Origin: Gammaproteobacteria bacterium
GTDB taxonomy: Bacteria; Pseudomonadota; Gammaproteobacteria; SZUA-152
NCBI GenBank assembly: GCA_021647505.1
Contig: JAKIUN010000003.1
Span: 43,759 to 107,758, forward strand
Reading direction: 5' to 3'
DNA length: 64,000 nt
Under the pieces are notes generated by a model that saw only the letters and a list, made by a program, of their open reading frames with translations, had not been told where the DNA came from and ran no database searches. This document shows positions 9,012 to 18,960 of the stretch, piece after piece (position 1 is the stretch's first letter; the number at the start of each line of letters is the position of its first letter). Position numbers and translations under genes: made by a program.

Positions 9012-10595
9012 TCACAGGGCCTGCGCGAAATATTCGCGCAAAAAATCCCCGAAAGGCTTGTTATCGGCGTCTTCGATGGCCTGTTGCTGCTGGCGTGATT
9101 GCTCGGCCATGTGAATGAATTTGGTACGACGTTCTTCGCTCAGGCTGAGGCTGTAAAAATGGTCACGATGCTGCTGGGACATGCGCATGCCGAAGTGGAA
9201 GAAGCCTTCGCTGTTAGCACGCATTTCCGCCAGCATGCGCGCCGAAGGGGTTCGCTCCGGGTCACGTACCTTGCCGCGCTGCACGGCCAGACTGCTGCGG
9301 TAGACCTCGCTGGCATGGGTATCATCGAGCAGTTCGCATACGCCGGTCATGTCATCGAGGATCTCGCCGGCCCATTGCGACAGCTTTATCTTGCTGCCAC
9401 GGCGGTGCAGGTATAGCTGTGGATCGCGTCCACGGTGGGCGGTAGCCAGTTCGTTGACGTCGATTTCGCGGCGTTCCTGCGCGTCGATGGGCGGGCTGTC
9501 GAGCAGCAGGCAGTAGACCAGAAAGGCTTCGAGAAAGTGCATTTGTGGCAGGCTGATACCCAGCGGATCGAAGGCGTTAACGTCCAGTGAGCGCAGTTCG
9601 ACGTATTTCACCCCGTGCTGTTTGAGGGCGTGGATGGGTTTTTCGGTGGCGCCGGTGATTTGCTTGGGGCGGATGGTGGAGTAGTACTCGTTTTCGATCT
9701 GCAGGATGTTGGCGTTGAGCTGTTCCCAGCGGCCGTTGACGAATGTACCGATGCGCTCGTAGGCGGCGCAGGGGGTGCTGATGGCGCAGTTGAGGGTGTC
9801 GACATAGCTGTCGAGGTCGTCGTAACAGGCCTTGATGCCGATTTCGGCCTCCTGATTGTTCTGGTAACCGATGTCGCCCATACGCAGGGAGGTGGCGTAG
9901 GGCTGGTAGGCGGTATGTTGGTCGAATTCCTTCAGCTGGGTGGGTTGGCCGTTGAGGAAGGATTTGCACACGGCCGGTGAGGCGCCGAACAGGTAGGGCA
10001 CCAGCCAGCCAAAGCGTTGCAGGTTGCGGATCAGGCCGAAATAATGATCGGAGATGAAGTCTTGCAGTCGTCGCTGGTCGTTTTCGAGCTGCTGGTAGGC
10101 GGGCCAGAAGGCCTCCGGCAGGGAATAGTTGAAATGCACCCCGGCGATGATTTGCATCAGGCGGCCGTAACGATGGCCAAGGCCACGCCGGTAGACAGTC
10201 TTCATCTGGCCGATGTTGGAGTCGCCATAGCGGGCAATGGGGATACTGCCCTCTCCGGCGACCACACAAGGCATGCTGGTGGCCCATAGCAGCTCGTCGT
10301 TTTCCAGCTGGCCATAGACGAAGCTCTGTACGTCGCGCAGGGCAGCCAGTACTTCGCCAGTGCCCGCGAGTGGAGGAGTGATGAATTCGGTCAGGGCCTC
10401 GGAGTAATCGGTGGTGATCAGCGGGTGGGTGAGCGGCGAGCCCAGCGCAGCGGGGTGCGGCGTTTGCGCGAGCTTGCCGTCCGGGCTGACGCGCAAACTC
10501 TCTTTCTCCAGGCCGATGTGCGCACCTGTGAGCAGGCCGCGCTGGGCACTGCTGGTGAGTTGGTTGAGACGCCGCCGGAGCTTTTGTTCTACCAT
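9012..10595 (-). CDS. gshA: Glutamate-cysteine ligase
   Basis: GLEKESLRVSPDGKLAQTPHPAALGSPLTHPLITTDYSEALTEFITPP, and PKQITGATEKPIHALKQHGVKYVELRSLDVNAFDP are characteristic of proteobacterial GshA. Confidence 0.95.
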   Translation of the reverse strand: MVEQKLRRRLNQLTSSAQRGLLTGAHIGLEKESLRVSPDGKLAQTPHPAALGSPLTHPLITTDYSEALTEFITPPLAGTGEVLAALRDVQSFVYGQLENDELLWATSMPCVVAGEGSIPIARYGDSNIGQMKTVYRRGLGHRYGRLMQIIAGVHFNYSLPEAFWPAYQQLENDQRRLQDFISDHYFGLIRNLQRFGWLVPYLFGASPAVCKSFLNGQPTQLKEFDQHTAYQPYATSLRMGDIGYQNNQEAEIGIKACYDDLDSYVDTLNCAISTPCAAYERIGTFVNGRWEQLNANILQIENEYYSTIRPKQITGATEKPIHALKQHGVKYVELRSLDVNAFDPLGISLPQMHFLEAFLVYCLLLDSPPIDAQERREIDVNELATAHRGRDPQLYLHRRGSKIKLSQWAGEILDDMTGVCELLDDTHASEVYRSSLAVQRGKVRDPERTPSARMLAEMRANSEGFFHFGMRMSQQHRDHFYSLSLSEERRTKFIHMAEQSRQQQQAIEDADNKPFGDFLREYFAQAL

Positions 10596-10796
10596 GGGAA
10601 CCTTTGTTTTTCGGCGGTTTCGCCAAGAAAAAACGCAGAGTCTACCGCAAGCCGAATGTTACAGGCAGTCGGTGGCTGGGAAATGCACATATTGCTTGCA
10701 TGTGATATCTGTTTACGGCATTTTCACGCTGTGCGCATGGGGGTATAGTCCGCGCTTGAATCATCGATTTACGAACACAGCAAGGAGCAATACGGT

Positions 10797-11534
10797 ATGG
10801 CCAAGATCATTGTCAATCGAGAGAGTTTCAAGGTCGACGAAATTGAGCTTGAACAGGGCACACTGCACGTCGGCCGCAATCACGACAATGACCTGTGTAT
10901 CGACGACCTGACGGTGAGCGGCCGCCATGCGCAGATCGTCACTGTGTTCGGTTCGACGTATGTCGAGGATCTGGGCAGTACCAATGGCACTTCCGTCAAC
11001 GGCAAAAAGGTGAGAACCCACACCCTGCGCAATGGTGACGTGCTCACCATCGGTCACTATCAGCTGCTGTTCCAAGGTGAAAGCGCGGTAAATCCCCACA
11101 TAGATGGCGACGAAACCCGGATGATCAATCAATCTCAGGTCGAGGTGTTGATGAAAAAGGCGGATGCACAGCACCATCAAGCGGAACGACCCGTCTACAA
11201 GGCGTCGCCTGCCGCTGCCGTGCATACCGCTTCTGCATCACACGCCGCCGCAGCGAATGCCGTCCGGGCGCAGGCGGCACCTCATGTGGCGATAGCCAAC
11301 AAGGGCCCATCACTGGTCAGTAACAATCGCGTGGTGCCAGAGCCGGAGGCTGAAGTGCTGCCGGATATCGAAGACCCCAGTGACATGATCGGTAAACACA
11401 CGCCGCCAGCGCAGGGCATGAAGCCCTTGCGCCGTGGTGACGTCTCTCCCTCCTCCTCGCTGAAAATCGTTGCCCTGGCGGCGCTGACCGCTGCGGCAAC
11501 CTTCCTGCTGATGATGCTGATCTTCGACCTGTAA
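10797..11534 (+). CDS. FHA domain protein with C-terminal transmembrane segment
   Basis: LHVGRNHDNDLCIDDLTVSGRHAQIVTVFGSTYVEDLGSTNGTSVNGKKV is an FHA domain. C-terminus SSLKIVALAALTAAATFLLMMLIFDL is hydrophobic. Confidence 0.9.
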   Translation: MAKIIVNRESFKVDEIELEQGTLHVGRNHDNDLCIDDLTVSGRHAQIVTVFGSTYVEDLGSTNGTSVNGKKVRTHTLRNGDVLTIGHYQLLFQGESAVNPHIDGDETRMINQSQVEVLMKKADAQHHQAERPVYKASPAAAVHTASASHAAAANAVRAQAAPHVAIANKGPSLVSNNRVVPEPEAEVLPDIEDPSDMIGKHTPPAQGMKPLRRGDVSPSSSLKIVALAALTAAATFLLMMLIFDL

Positions 11535-11734
11535 TGAACGGTTCGTTTGCCTGCGGATGCTGGTAACCCCCTGCCTGGGCGTCATTTCGTTCGCCGATCC
11601 CGGCTGTCAGTCTGGGGGTGTATCAAGCTTGCCGAGACCCTGCCGATAGGATGGGAGACGCGGAAATACCCACAGACAGTGGGTGTGTTGCGCGGTTACC
11701 CCCTTTCGTTCCAGTAACACGCACAGATGCCTGC

Positions 11735-12847
11735 ATGGAGCTAGTTGTAACAAGTCCGACAGAACACAGCCAGCATTTGCTGGTAGTGGATGATATCGAG
11801 AGCAACCGTGATCTCATGCGCTTGCAATTGCAGCGTTATGGTTATCGGATATCGCTGGCGGAAGACGGCGAAGAGGCGCTGGCGATGATCGCGCGAGAGC
11901 GTTTTGACCTGGTGTTGCTCGATATCCGCATGCCCGGCATGGACGGTATCGAGGTATTGCAGCAGATTCGTTGCAGTTATTCTCAACTTTCCCTGCCCGT
12001 CATCATGGTGACGGCCGAGGATCAGGAACAGCGTTTGATCGAGGCGTTACGGATTGGCGCCAACGATTATCTCGCCAAGCCCCTGCGGCTGCCAGTGACC
12101 CTGGCGCGCATCGAGGCCCAGCTCAGTGTTGGCCGGCTCGCCACGATCCAGGAAGACGTGGTGCAATTCACCAGCCACGACCTGAAAAAACCGCTGTTGG
12201 TGATGATGGACATTGCCGAAACCATGCAAGAGGAAGTGCAACAGTCGGGTGTCATGCCGGCAGACAGCGGCGAGCTGCTGGATCTACTGATTCGCACCGG
12301 GCAGAATATGCAACAGGTGATAAGCGGTTTCCTCGACCAGGAAGGGCTGGGCTATGGCCGTGAAGAGCCTCTGCGGCGAGTGCTCGACCTCAATCAGACG
12401 ATGCAGAAGTCCCTACAGGCAAATCTAGACTATGCCACCCGCAAGGGCGTCGTGCTGAGTAGTGAATTTGCCGAACAACTGCCATCGGTACAGGCCAATG
12501 AATTCCGTCTGTGCCAAATCATGGACAATCTTATTGGCAACGCGCTGAAATTTTCCCCACGGGAGACGCACACCGTGGTGCGCACCCGCGCAGAGGATGG
12601 ACAGGTAGTGGTTGAAATTGAAGACAGCGGCCCAGGGCTCGACAAGGACGATTTCAGCAAGCTGTTCACCAAGCATGCCCGACTCAGCAACCGGCCCACA
12701 GGCAATGAAAGCAGCAGCGGACTCGGCCTGGCTATGTGCAAGCAGCTTATTATCCTCGATAAGGGCACGATTGGTGCGCGTAACAACCCTGAAAGCGGTG
12801 CAACTTTCTGGATTCGGCTGCCAGTCAGTGTATTGAACGAGTGCTAG
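11735..12847 (+). CDS. REC-HisKA-HATPase hybrid response regulator/histidine kinase
   Basis: Receiver LLVVDDIESNRDLMRLQLQRYGY...DLVLLDIRMPGMDGIEVL; H-box-like FTSHDLKKPLLV; N box NLIGNALKFSPR; G boxes EDSGPGL and SSGLGLAMCKQL. Confidence 0.85.
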   Translation: MELVVTSPTEHSQHLLVVDDIESNRDLMRLQLQRYGYRISLAEDGEEALAMIARERFDLVLLDIRMPGMDGIEVLQQIRCSYSQLSLPVIMVTAEDQEQRLIEALRIGANDYLAKPLRLPVTLARIEAQLSVGRLATIQEDVVQFTSHDLKKPLLVMMDIAETMQEEVQQSGVMPADSGELLDLLIRTGQNMQQVISGFLDQEGLGYGREEPLRRVLDLNQTMQKSLQANLDYATRKGVVLSSEFAEQLPSVQANEFRLCQIMDNLIGNALKFSPRETHTVVRTRAEDGQVVVEIEDSGPGLDKDDFSKLFTKHARLSNRPTGNESSSGLGLAMCKQLIILDKGTIGARNNPESGATFWIRLPVSVLNEC

Positions 12848-12910
12848 TCCCTTGACACTGGACTAGTCAAACCTGTTGCCGTTACCCGAAGATAACGGGA
12901 GAATGACGGC

Positions 12911-13291
12911 ATGTCAGACGACTGGAAAGACCGGCTCACACCCGAGCAATATCACATCACCCGCGAAGGTGGCACGGAAAGGGCCTTCAGCGGCGCCTAT
13001 TACCGGCTCGATGAGCCCGGCGTTTATCACTGTGCCTGCTGTCATGCCCCCCTGTTCCAGGCGCAACAAAAATATGACTCCGGCAGTGGTTGGCCTAGCT
13101 ACTGGGCGCCCATCGATGAAGGGGCAGTCCGTGAAATCACCGACAACAGCCACGGCATGAGTCGCACGGAGGTGCGCTGCGCCGGCTGCGACGCCCACCT
13201 CGGCCACGTCTTCACCGATGGCCCGCCGCCCACCGGCCTGCGCTACTGCATCAATTCCCTGTCACTGGAATTTGTCGCCACGGACGAATAA
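12911..13291 (+). CDS. msrB: Peptide-methionine (R)-S-oxide reductase
   Basis: [46 protein letters not shown]...[24 protein letters not shown]. Confidence 0.95.
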   Translation: MSDDWKDRLTPEQYHITREGGTERAFSGAYYRLDEPGVYHCACCHAPLFQAQQKYDSGSGWPSYWAPIDEGAVREITDNSHGMSRTEVRCAGCDAHLGHVFTDGPPPTGLRYCINSLSLEFVATDE

Positions 13292-13322
13292 ATCTTCTTA
13301 ATTATTGCTGGATACCCCTGAA

Positions 13323-13805
13323 ATGACCCAAACAAGAGACTGTCCCTGCGGTAGTGGCCACCCGTTTACGGACTGCTGCGCCCCCTATTTGTGTGGTGTA
13401 AAGATTGCAGCCACGGCCGAGATTTTGATGCGTTCCCGCTATACGGCCTACGTTGAACATGACGACGCTTATCTGCTTGCCAGCTGGGATCCGCAGACAT
13501 GCCCGGATGACCCTCACCCCAGTGCTGATGACGGCAGTACCTGGATTGGCCTGAAAATTCTACGCACAGAGGCCGGAGGTGAAAATGATGACGAGGGCGT
13601 GGTGGAGTTTGTTGCCAGCTGTGACGTGCGCGGCACACCGGCGCAATTGCACGAGATCAGCCAGTTCCGGCGTAGCGACGGCCGCTGGTTATATGTGGAT
13701 GGTGATACTCAACAGCCAGTGCGCCGTAGCCAGCCAAAGATTGGCCGCAATGAGTCCTGTCCCTGCGGTAGCGGGAAAAAATACAAAAGGTGTTGCGGGG
13801 GATAG
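13323..13805 (+). CDS. YchJ family protein with SEC-C zinc motifs at both ends
   Basis: [17 protein letters not shown] at N-terminus and [17 protein letters not shown] at C-terminus. Confidence 0.9.
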   Translation: MTQTRDCPCGSGHPFTDCCAPYLCGVKIAATAEILMRSRYTAYVEHDDAYLLASWDPQTCPDDPHPSADDGSTWIGLKILRTEAGGENDDEGVVEFVASCDVRGTPAQLHEISQFRRSDGRWLYVDGDTQQPVRRSQPKIGRNESCPCGSGKKYKRCCGG

Positions 13806-13811
13806 TACTCT

Positions 13812-14614
13812 TTGAATAAGTTATACAGATCATTTCAGCCAATCTTAACGGAAGCAGGACTGAAACGTTTTGGGCTGATCCTGGAATACTCTCTTGCCTG
13901 TAAAACTTTAAGGGGCATCGTTCATTCTTATTTGCAGATCAGTACAGCAAAACCCACGCCCTACCCCGTTATACCGGATGGAACCCAGGCGGTTTATATC
14001 GCACCTCATGGTGCAAAAATAGGTGGGGCTCAATCCCGGGCACGTGATATTCAAATACTACAGCCGGGGGATTGTTTTGGCATTCGATTTTACCCCGGCG
14101 CCTTGCGATATTTTTTTGATATAAATATTTTTGGAATTACCGATCAATTCGTTGATGAGAATTTTCTTCCTTGTTGTGGGTTCGGTGAATTACATAACAA
14201 TATTTATCAATACCACAGCTTTTATGAACGGGCACGTGTTTGTGAGCAATGGTTGTTACAACAATATAAACCCCGTCCGGCACTCAGTTTAAACATGCGT
14301 TGTCCCTGATATACCAGTCCTTTGGTAATATAAAAATTGCTCAGTTGGCGACAATGGTGGGTTGAGGTAGTCGTTATTTAAATCGCTTGTTTCGACTTCA
14401 CGCCGGGCTGAGTACTAAGGAATTTGTCCAGACGATTCGTATTCAACATGTCTGTAAAAAACTGTATATGGCACTGGGCAATTCTCTGAATGCAGCACTT
14501 GATCTGGGATTTTTTGATCAGTCTCACCTGATAAAAGATTATAAGAAGCATTTGTTATTGAGCCCAATTCAGGTCAATATTGCCGCAATGTCAGCGTATT
14601 GCCCCGCTGGGTGA
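13812..14614 (+). pseudogene. AraC family transcriptional regulator, frameshifted and interrupted
   Basis: N-terminal sensor half (13812..14309) and HTH half in another frame: HALSLIYQSFGNIKIAQLATMVG*GSRYLNRLFRLHAGLSTKEFVQTIRIQHVCKKL. In-frame TGA at 14363 plus a frameshift near 14290-14300. Confidence 0.75.
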
Positions 14615-15092
14615 ATTCCAGATGCTTGAGAAAACTCATCCCCAGTAGTACCGCCTGCTGCCGCATGGCAGGATTGATGGAGGCGCGTACGCCTTGCAGT
14701 GAGATATCGTCCAGAGAGACATCGTCCAGCACGGTAGCATATGCTTTTACCGGGCCATTGGCCGTTTGATAGATCACTGCTTTGCCCTGCCTCAGGCGCA
14801 GACGTTTTGCCACCGGGCCGGGGATGGCGACGTCCGTGGCGCCGGTGTCCAGCATAAACACCACCGGTTCGCCATTGATGCTGCCGCTGGCTACATAGTG
14901 ACCGGCGCGATTGCGGGTCAGTACCAATTCCCGCACACCATCGGCGCTGGTGCGCGTCTGCGGGTTTTGGTTGGGATTGCGCTGCTGTTCGTCCCAGTCC
15001 TGAAAAAACAATGTCAGCAGACCGAGCAGTACGATCCACATGGCAATGGTCATGCCGACGCCCAGGCGGCGTTGCGAATTCTCTGCCGGCAT
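14574..15092 (-). CDS. TIGR02281-like clan AA (retropepsin-like) aspartic protease, membrane anchored
   Basis: TM segment near N-terminus; VVFMLDTGATDVAIPGPVAKRLRL and LLGMSFLKHLEF motifs. Confidence 0.85.
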   Translation of the reverse strand: MPAENSQRRLGVGMTIAMWIVLLGLLTLFFQDWDEQQRNPNQNPQTRTSADGVRELVLTRNRAGHYVASGSINGEPVVFMLDTGATDVAIPGPVAKRLRLRQGKAVIYQTANGPVKAYATVLDDVSLDDISLQGVRASINPAMRQQAVLLGMSFLKHLEFTQRGNTLTLRQY

Positions 15093-15201
15093 CAGTCAGC
15101 GGTGACCAGCGGGATTTTTGTGGAGGGGGGCATATTGTGAGTGTCCTTCATATAAAATCTTTCAATGCAGAATGCCGTGAAATGCTTCATCATGATAGGC
15201 C

Positions 15202-15573
15202 ATGCGACCCATCATACCAGCCCTGCTCACCCTCAACCTGCTCAGCGCCTGCGGTGGTGAGGACAAGCTGGATTTCCAGATTTTAGATAGCGGCCTGCCG
15301 CCACCCCTGATCGAGGTCTACACGCCGCTCAACGGCAGCACGATTCCCGCCAATAGCGATTTTGTCGTGGACTATGCCGTGGTGCGTGGTAAGGGTGGCG
15401 ACTATGTAGAGATCCGCGTGGATCAACAAAAGCCCATGCGGGTTAACAGCCTGAAAGGCCGGCACCGGATGAAAGGGCTGAATCCCGGCCGGCATGCCCT
15501 GCTGATCCTGGAGTATGCGGCCGACGGCAAAAAGACCGGCGGCATGGCGAGAATCGAGATTACTGCGGAATAA
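15202..15573 (+). CDS. Putative lipoprotein, function unknown
   Basis: Lipobox-like LLTLNLLSACGG, followed by a beta-rich domain. Confidence 0.6.
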   Translation: MRPIIPALLTLNLLSACGGEDKLDFQILDSGLPPPLIEVYTPLNGSTIPANSDFVVDYAVVRGKGGDYVEIRVDQQKPMRVNSLKGRHRMKGLNPGRHALLILEYAADGKKTGGMARIEITAE

Positions 15574-15588
15574 GTAGCAAGATCCCGG

Positions 15589-16017
15589 TTACTGTTCGCT
15601 CAGCACAAACTGCCCGTCGAGATTTGCCAGCAGCGAGGCAGTGATTTCCTTCACCGCCTCATCGGTGTATTCCTCCCGTTCCTCATGTCCCCATACCACG
15701 CCTGGCCAGAAAAAGTCGTTGGGGTGGCGACCGACCACATGCACGTGCAGCTGACTCACCACATTGCCGATACTGGCCACGTTAATCTTGTCACAGCCAA
15801 AGGCCGGCTTGATGAAGTTGGCCAGGTCGTCAGTATCACGCACTAGTCCAAACCGTATTTCATCATCCAGCTCGAACAGCTCCGTGGCGTCCGTGTGTGG
15901 CACCAGAATGAACCAGGGTACGAGGGCATTGTTGAGCAGCAACAATTGGCTGTCCCCCAGCTTGCCGAGAATGAAGCAGTCATCTTTTAGTTGAGGGGAG
16001 AGGTGGAAATTGCTCAT
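15589..16017 (-). CDS. HIT domain protein
   Basis: INVASIGNVVSQLHVHVVGRHPNDFFWPGVVWG contains the HxHxxxR HIT-type motif. Confidence 0.9.
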   Translation of the reverse strand: MSNFHLSPQLKDDCFILGKLGDSQLLLLNNALVPWFILVPHTDATELFELDDEIRFGLVRDTDDLANFIKPAFGCDKINVASIGNVVSQLHVHVVGRHPNDFFWPGVVWGHEEREEYTDEAVKEITASLLANLDGQFVLSEQ

Positions 16018-16406
16018 GGGAGTGTCAGCTGGTCGTTGGCATCGAGTGAGGAAGAGTTTGTGGGGTTCTTGTGATCGGAATCATCCTCCTCGGGGATCGC
16101 TACGATCTGCCAGCATTTGCTGTGGCCTTCCACGCACAGGTATCGTCTCCCCGACTTGTACAGGCGGATCTTGGTGCTCTGTCCCGGTTCTACGGTGCGG
16201 TCTCCGTTGACGATGATCTTCTTATCTTCGGTGAGAATGACGGTCTGTGGGTCATCCAGAAACAAAAGCGGCACTAGATTCGATGAGATGGTTTTCTTCC
16301 CTGGTGTTTCGCTTATCTGTTTATCGGTGCAGGCGACCGTCAGCAATAGCAGTGGACAAATGGCAGACAGTGTAATGGCCTGCCTGAGTTTACGACTCGA
16401 TTTCAT
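16014..16406 (-). CDS. Putative lipoprotein, function unknown
   Basis: MKSSRKLRQAITLSAICPLLLLTVACTDKQ has a lipobox. Overlaps the HIT gene by 4 nt. Confidence 0.55.
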   Translation of the reverse strand: MKSSRKLRQAITLSAICPLLLLTVACTDKQISETPGKKTISSNLVPLLFLDDPQTVILTEDKKIIVNGDRTVEPGQSTKIRLYKSGRRYLCVEGHSKCWQIVAIPEEDDSDHKNPTNSSSLDANDQLTLP

Positions 16407-16475
16407 GGTATCGCTTCCTGTGTTCTCGATCAGCATCGGGGATGGCTAGTCATGAGAGCTTGGCCGGCAACCACC

Positions 16476-16748
16476 CTATTTCGTCGGTGGCGTATAGCCG
16501 TCCGGTGTGGTGCCGCCGTCGCCGAAGAAAAAGCGCTCCATTTCCTTTTCGAGGAATTCCCGCGCCTTGGGTTCGATGACCGACAGGCGATACTCGTTGA
16601 TGAGTATCGTCTGCTGCTTCACCCAGGCCGCCCAGGCCTCTTTGGAGACATTGTCGAAGATGCGCTGGCCCAGTTCGCCGGGATAGGGGGAGCGATCCAG
16701 GCCTTCGGCCTCTTTACCGAGCTTTACACACTGCACTGTTCGTGACAT
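16476..16748 (-). CDS. yggX: Probable Fe(2+)-trafficking protein
   Basis: [56 protein letters not shown]. Confidence 0.95.
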   Translation of the reverse strand: MSRTVQCVKLGKEAEGLDRSPYPGELGQRIFDNVSKEAWAAWVKQQTILINEYRLSVIEPKAREFLEKEMERFFFGDGGTTPDGYTPPTK

Positions 16749-17008
16749 GGCTGTTTCCTGTGTCTGATGGAATGGGACATGATTCGTTGCGCACTATTGT
16801 AGCAGGCTGGCGTCCGCCGTAGACCATTTGTTATATTCGTTTATCAATGCCAATTTTTTACTATACGATCTGAAAAAATAGCTGTTTTAGTACCTTTATG
16901 TAGATATTCAATTACACCAACAAGTTTCTTTGGAATAATCAATGTTAATTGGCATCTGAGTTGGTAGTGAGACTGAGTAGTTCATTGTGTATGACATTAA
17001 CTTTAATT

Positions 17009-17260
17009 TTAGATCTTCACAAAGTAGATAAGCATTCTTAAACTCCTCTTTTTTAGTGAAATCTCCAGACTCACCATCTCGATCTCACAGTTATCAAAAA
17101 TGGAATGTACTACTACTTCTTTATCTTCGATTGTATAGAAAATGGAAAACGTCGAACCACACAACCCTGGAAGTAAGAATAATAAATTCTGTACATTATC
17201 GGATCGAAAGAAAAGCAAGTGATTAATATTTAATCCCTCCGTCCCCTTTGCCATGCACAT
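17009..17260 (-). CDS. Small ORF immediately downstream of the fic gene, function unknown
   Basis: 83 codons starting 3 nt after the fic stop, same strand. No family recognised. Confidence 0.3.
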   Translation of the reverse strand: MCMAKGTEGLNINHLLFFRSDNVQNLLFLLPGLCGSTFSIFYTIEDKEVVVHSIFDNCEIEMVSLEISLKKRSLRMLIYFVKI

Positions 17261-17262
17261 TA

Positions 17263-18654
17263 TTATAAAGATTCAAGGTTTTGTTTGAGATTAGCAGTTG
17301 GTGTAAATGAAAATGCCTTCCCAATTTTTGTTTTATTTAGAACCCCCATTTTAACTAACTTAAGCAAATCAGTTCTGGCAGTATCATAAGTTACATTATG
17401 CGCACCTCTATGACTTTCAACATAAAATACTGCATCAGGATTTTTTAAGGCTCTATTTATTAGTGCAATTTGCCGATAATTAAGTAATTTATTTAAGCGA
17501 GGAGACTTTCTTACTATATGTTCAACAGTTTTTATTTCTTTAGATTTATTCTCTAAATAAATTAGTAAGTCTTTTGTTGCTTGGTTAATGACGTTTAATT
17601 GATGAACAATAAAGTAGGTTACATCATTATCATCTGTTTCTGTATGTAGATAGGCTCGTGTATATTTGGCGGGGGCAGACTTTAGTATTTTAGAAATAGA
17701 AATAAATTCCATGGTCCAGTACCCTTGTTTTAGCATAGACCAATAAAATAATGCCCGTGCTGTTCTACCGTTACCATCTTCAAATGGATGGTCATATGCA
17801 AGTAGGAAATGCAATATTATTGCACGAATAACAGGGTGTAAAAATTCTGTGTGATGGGTAGCATTCGCAAAGTTACAAATATTTTCTATTCTGTTTTGTA
17901 GTTCTTTTGCTTTTGGGGGGATGTGAATTATAGTTGCATCACGGTCATCACCCACATATATATCATCTGATACGCGCAGCCTGCCTACTGTGTCTGGATC
18001 GTCCATTGTGTTATTGCTTAGAATTCTATGTAATTCATATATAAGTTCAGGCGTAAGTGACTCATTGGATATGTCCTTTATATATTCCATTGCATGATAA
18101 TTATTAAGGATCATTGTTTCAGACTTATCACGTGGCTTACATTTTTGCCTAAGCATTTCTTTGGCTACTTTTCTAGTTGTTGCTGCACCTTCAAGCTGAC
18201 TTGATGTTATTGACTCTTCAATTAATGAATTTATAAGATAAGTATCTCGTGTATTTGGGTTGGCTATTTGTTCCGTTGTTTTTAACTCTCCACCCCCATG
18301 TACATCTATTTCATGTAATAACCGACGTACTGTATCAGGCTCGCCAAAAACGAAAGAATTACCATCTTTATCTGAATGTGGAATATTTTTGTAAAGTGCT
18401 TTACGTGCAATTTTTATAGCTAACCACCATTCTTCAGGATTTGACATTGCTGAAGGGAGTTTTAAGTGCCTTAATTTGTCCCAGTGGTAGTACTTCCCTT
18501 TGGGGTCAGGTTTTATACCAGATGAGAATATTTCGCCTAGTTTCTCAGGGGTGTGTTTGATTATATAGTCAATCGAGCTTTGAAAGCTGGGCGGGGAAGC
18601 TGGGATTTTCACACTTATTACCAATAAATTATTTATTGGTAATAAGTGTAGCAT
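17263..18654 (-). CDS. Fic family protein with internal inhibitory helix motif and C-terminal winged-HTH-like region
   Basis: Fic core HPFEDGNGRTAR; inhibitory motif SSQLEG upstream (class II); C-terminal TYDTARTDLLKLVKMGVLNKTKIGKAFSFTP. GTG at 18612 (VKIPASPPSF) is a plausible alternative start. Confidence 0.9.
   Translation of the reverse strand: MLHLLPINNLLVISVKIPASPPSFQSSIDYIIKHTPEKLGEIFSSGIKPDPKGKYYHWDKLRHLKLPSAMSNPEEWWLAIKIARKALYKNIPHSDKDGNSFVFGEPDTVRRLLHEIDVHGGGELKTTEQIANPNTRDTYLINSLIEESITSSQLEGAATTRKVAKEMLRQKCKPRDKSETMILNNYHAMEYIKDISNESLTPELIYELHRILSNNTMDDPDTVGRLRVSDDIYVGDDRDATIIHIPPKAKELQNRIENICNFANATHHTEFLHPVIRAIILHFLLAYDHPFEDGNGRTARALFYWSMLKQGYWTMEFISISKILKSAPAKYTRAYLHTETDDNDVTYFIVHQLNVINQATKDLLIYLENKSKEIKTVEHIVRKSPRLNKLLNYRQIALINRALKNPDAVFYVESHRGAHNVTYDTARTDLLKLVKMGVLNKTKIGKAFSFTPTANLKQNLESL
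18611..18649. promoter_or_regulatory. 18-bp-arm perfect palindrome at fic 5' end
   Basis: ACACTTATTACCAATAAA-TTA-TTTATTGGTAATAAGTGT. Confidence 0.75.
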
Positions 18655-18671
18655 CTAAAAATGCAATTTAC

Positions 18672-18751
18672 TACCAAATTGACATTAATTGGTAGTAAAT
18701 TGGTATTAAGGACTAAATACCAAATCGGTATTAATTGGTAGTAAATTGGTA
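18672..18751. repeat. Array of TTGGTA/TACCAA boxes including a 22 bp direct repeat (attaattggtagtaaattggta at 18684 and 18730)
   Basis: Boxes at 18672(inv), 18689, 18700, 18718(inv), 18725 (TCGGTA), 18735 and 18746. The 22-mer repeats exactly with a 46 bp offset. Confidence 0.8.
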
Positions 18752-18960
18752 GTTGTCAAGTCTTTATCTTGCTGATTTATATGATGTTATTAATTTATGG
18801 TAAATAATCTAACAGTTGTATTGAACTGACGTCCGCAATCTACCTACTTATGCGGACGCCGGTATAAGTCCGCAGGCACTGTTTTCTTATCGCCAGGTAC
18901 CCCCATACTAATCAGGATATTTCCCGGAAACAAGGCAACAGCATGTCAGGCACACCTACC

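Noticed and set aside
9577-10626. 349-codon minus-strand ORF overlapping gshA in another frame
   Set aside because: Arg/Pro/His-rich low-complexity translation typical of a shadow frame of a GC-rich gene; gshA is the clear coding frame.
18667-18751. Regularly spaced repeats near fic considered as a CRISPR fragment
   Set aside because: Repeat cores are about 6-22 bp, AT-rich, spacing 10-11 bp with no unique spacers, and no cas genes; an operator array fits better.
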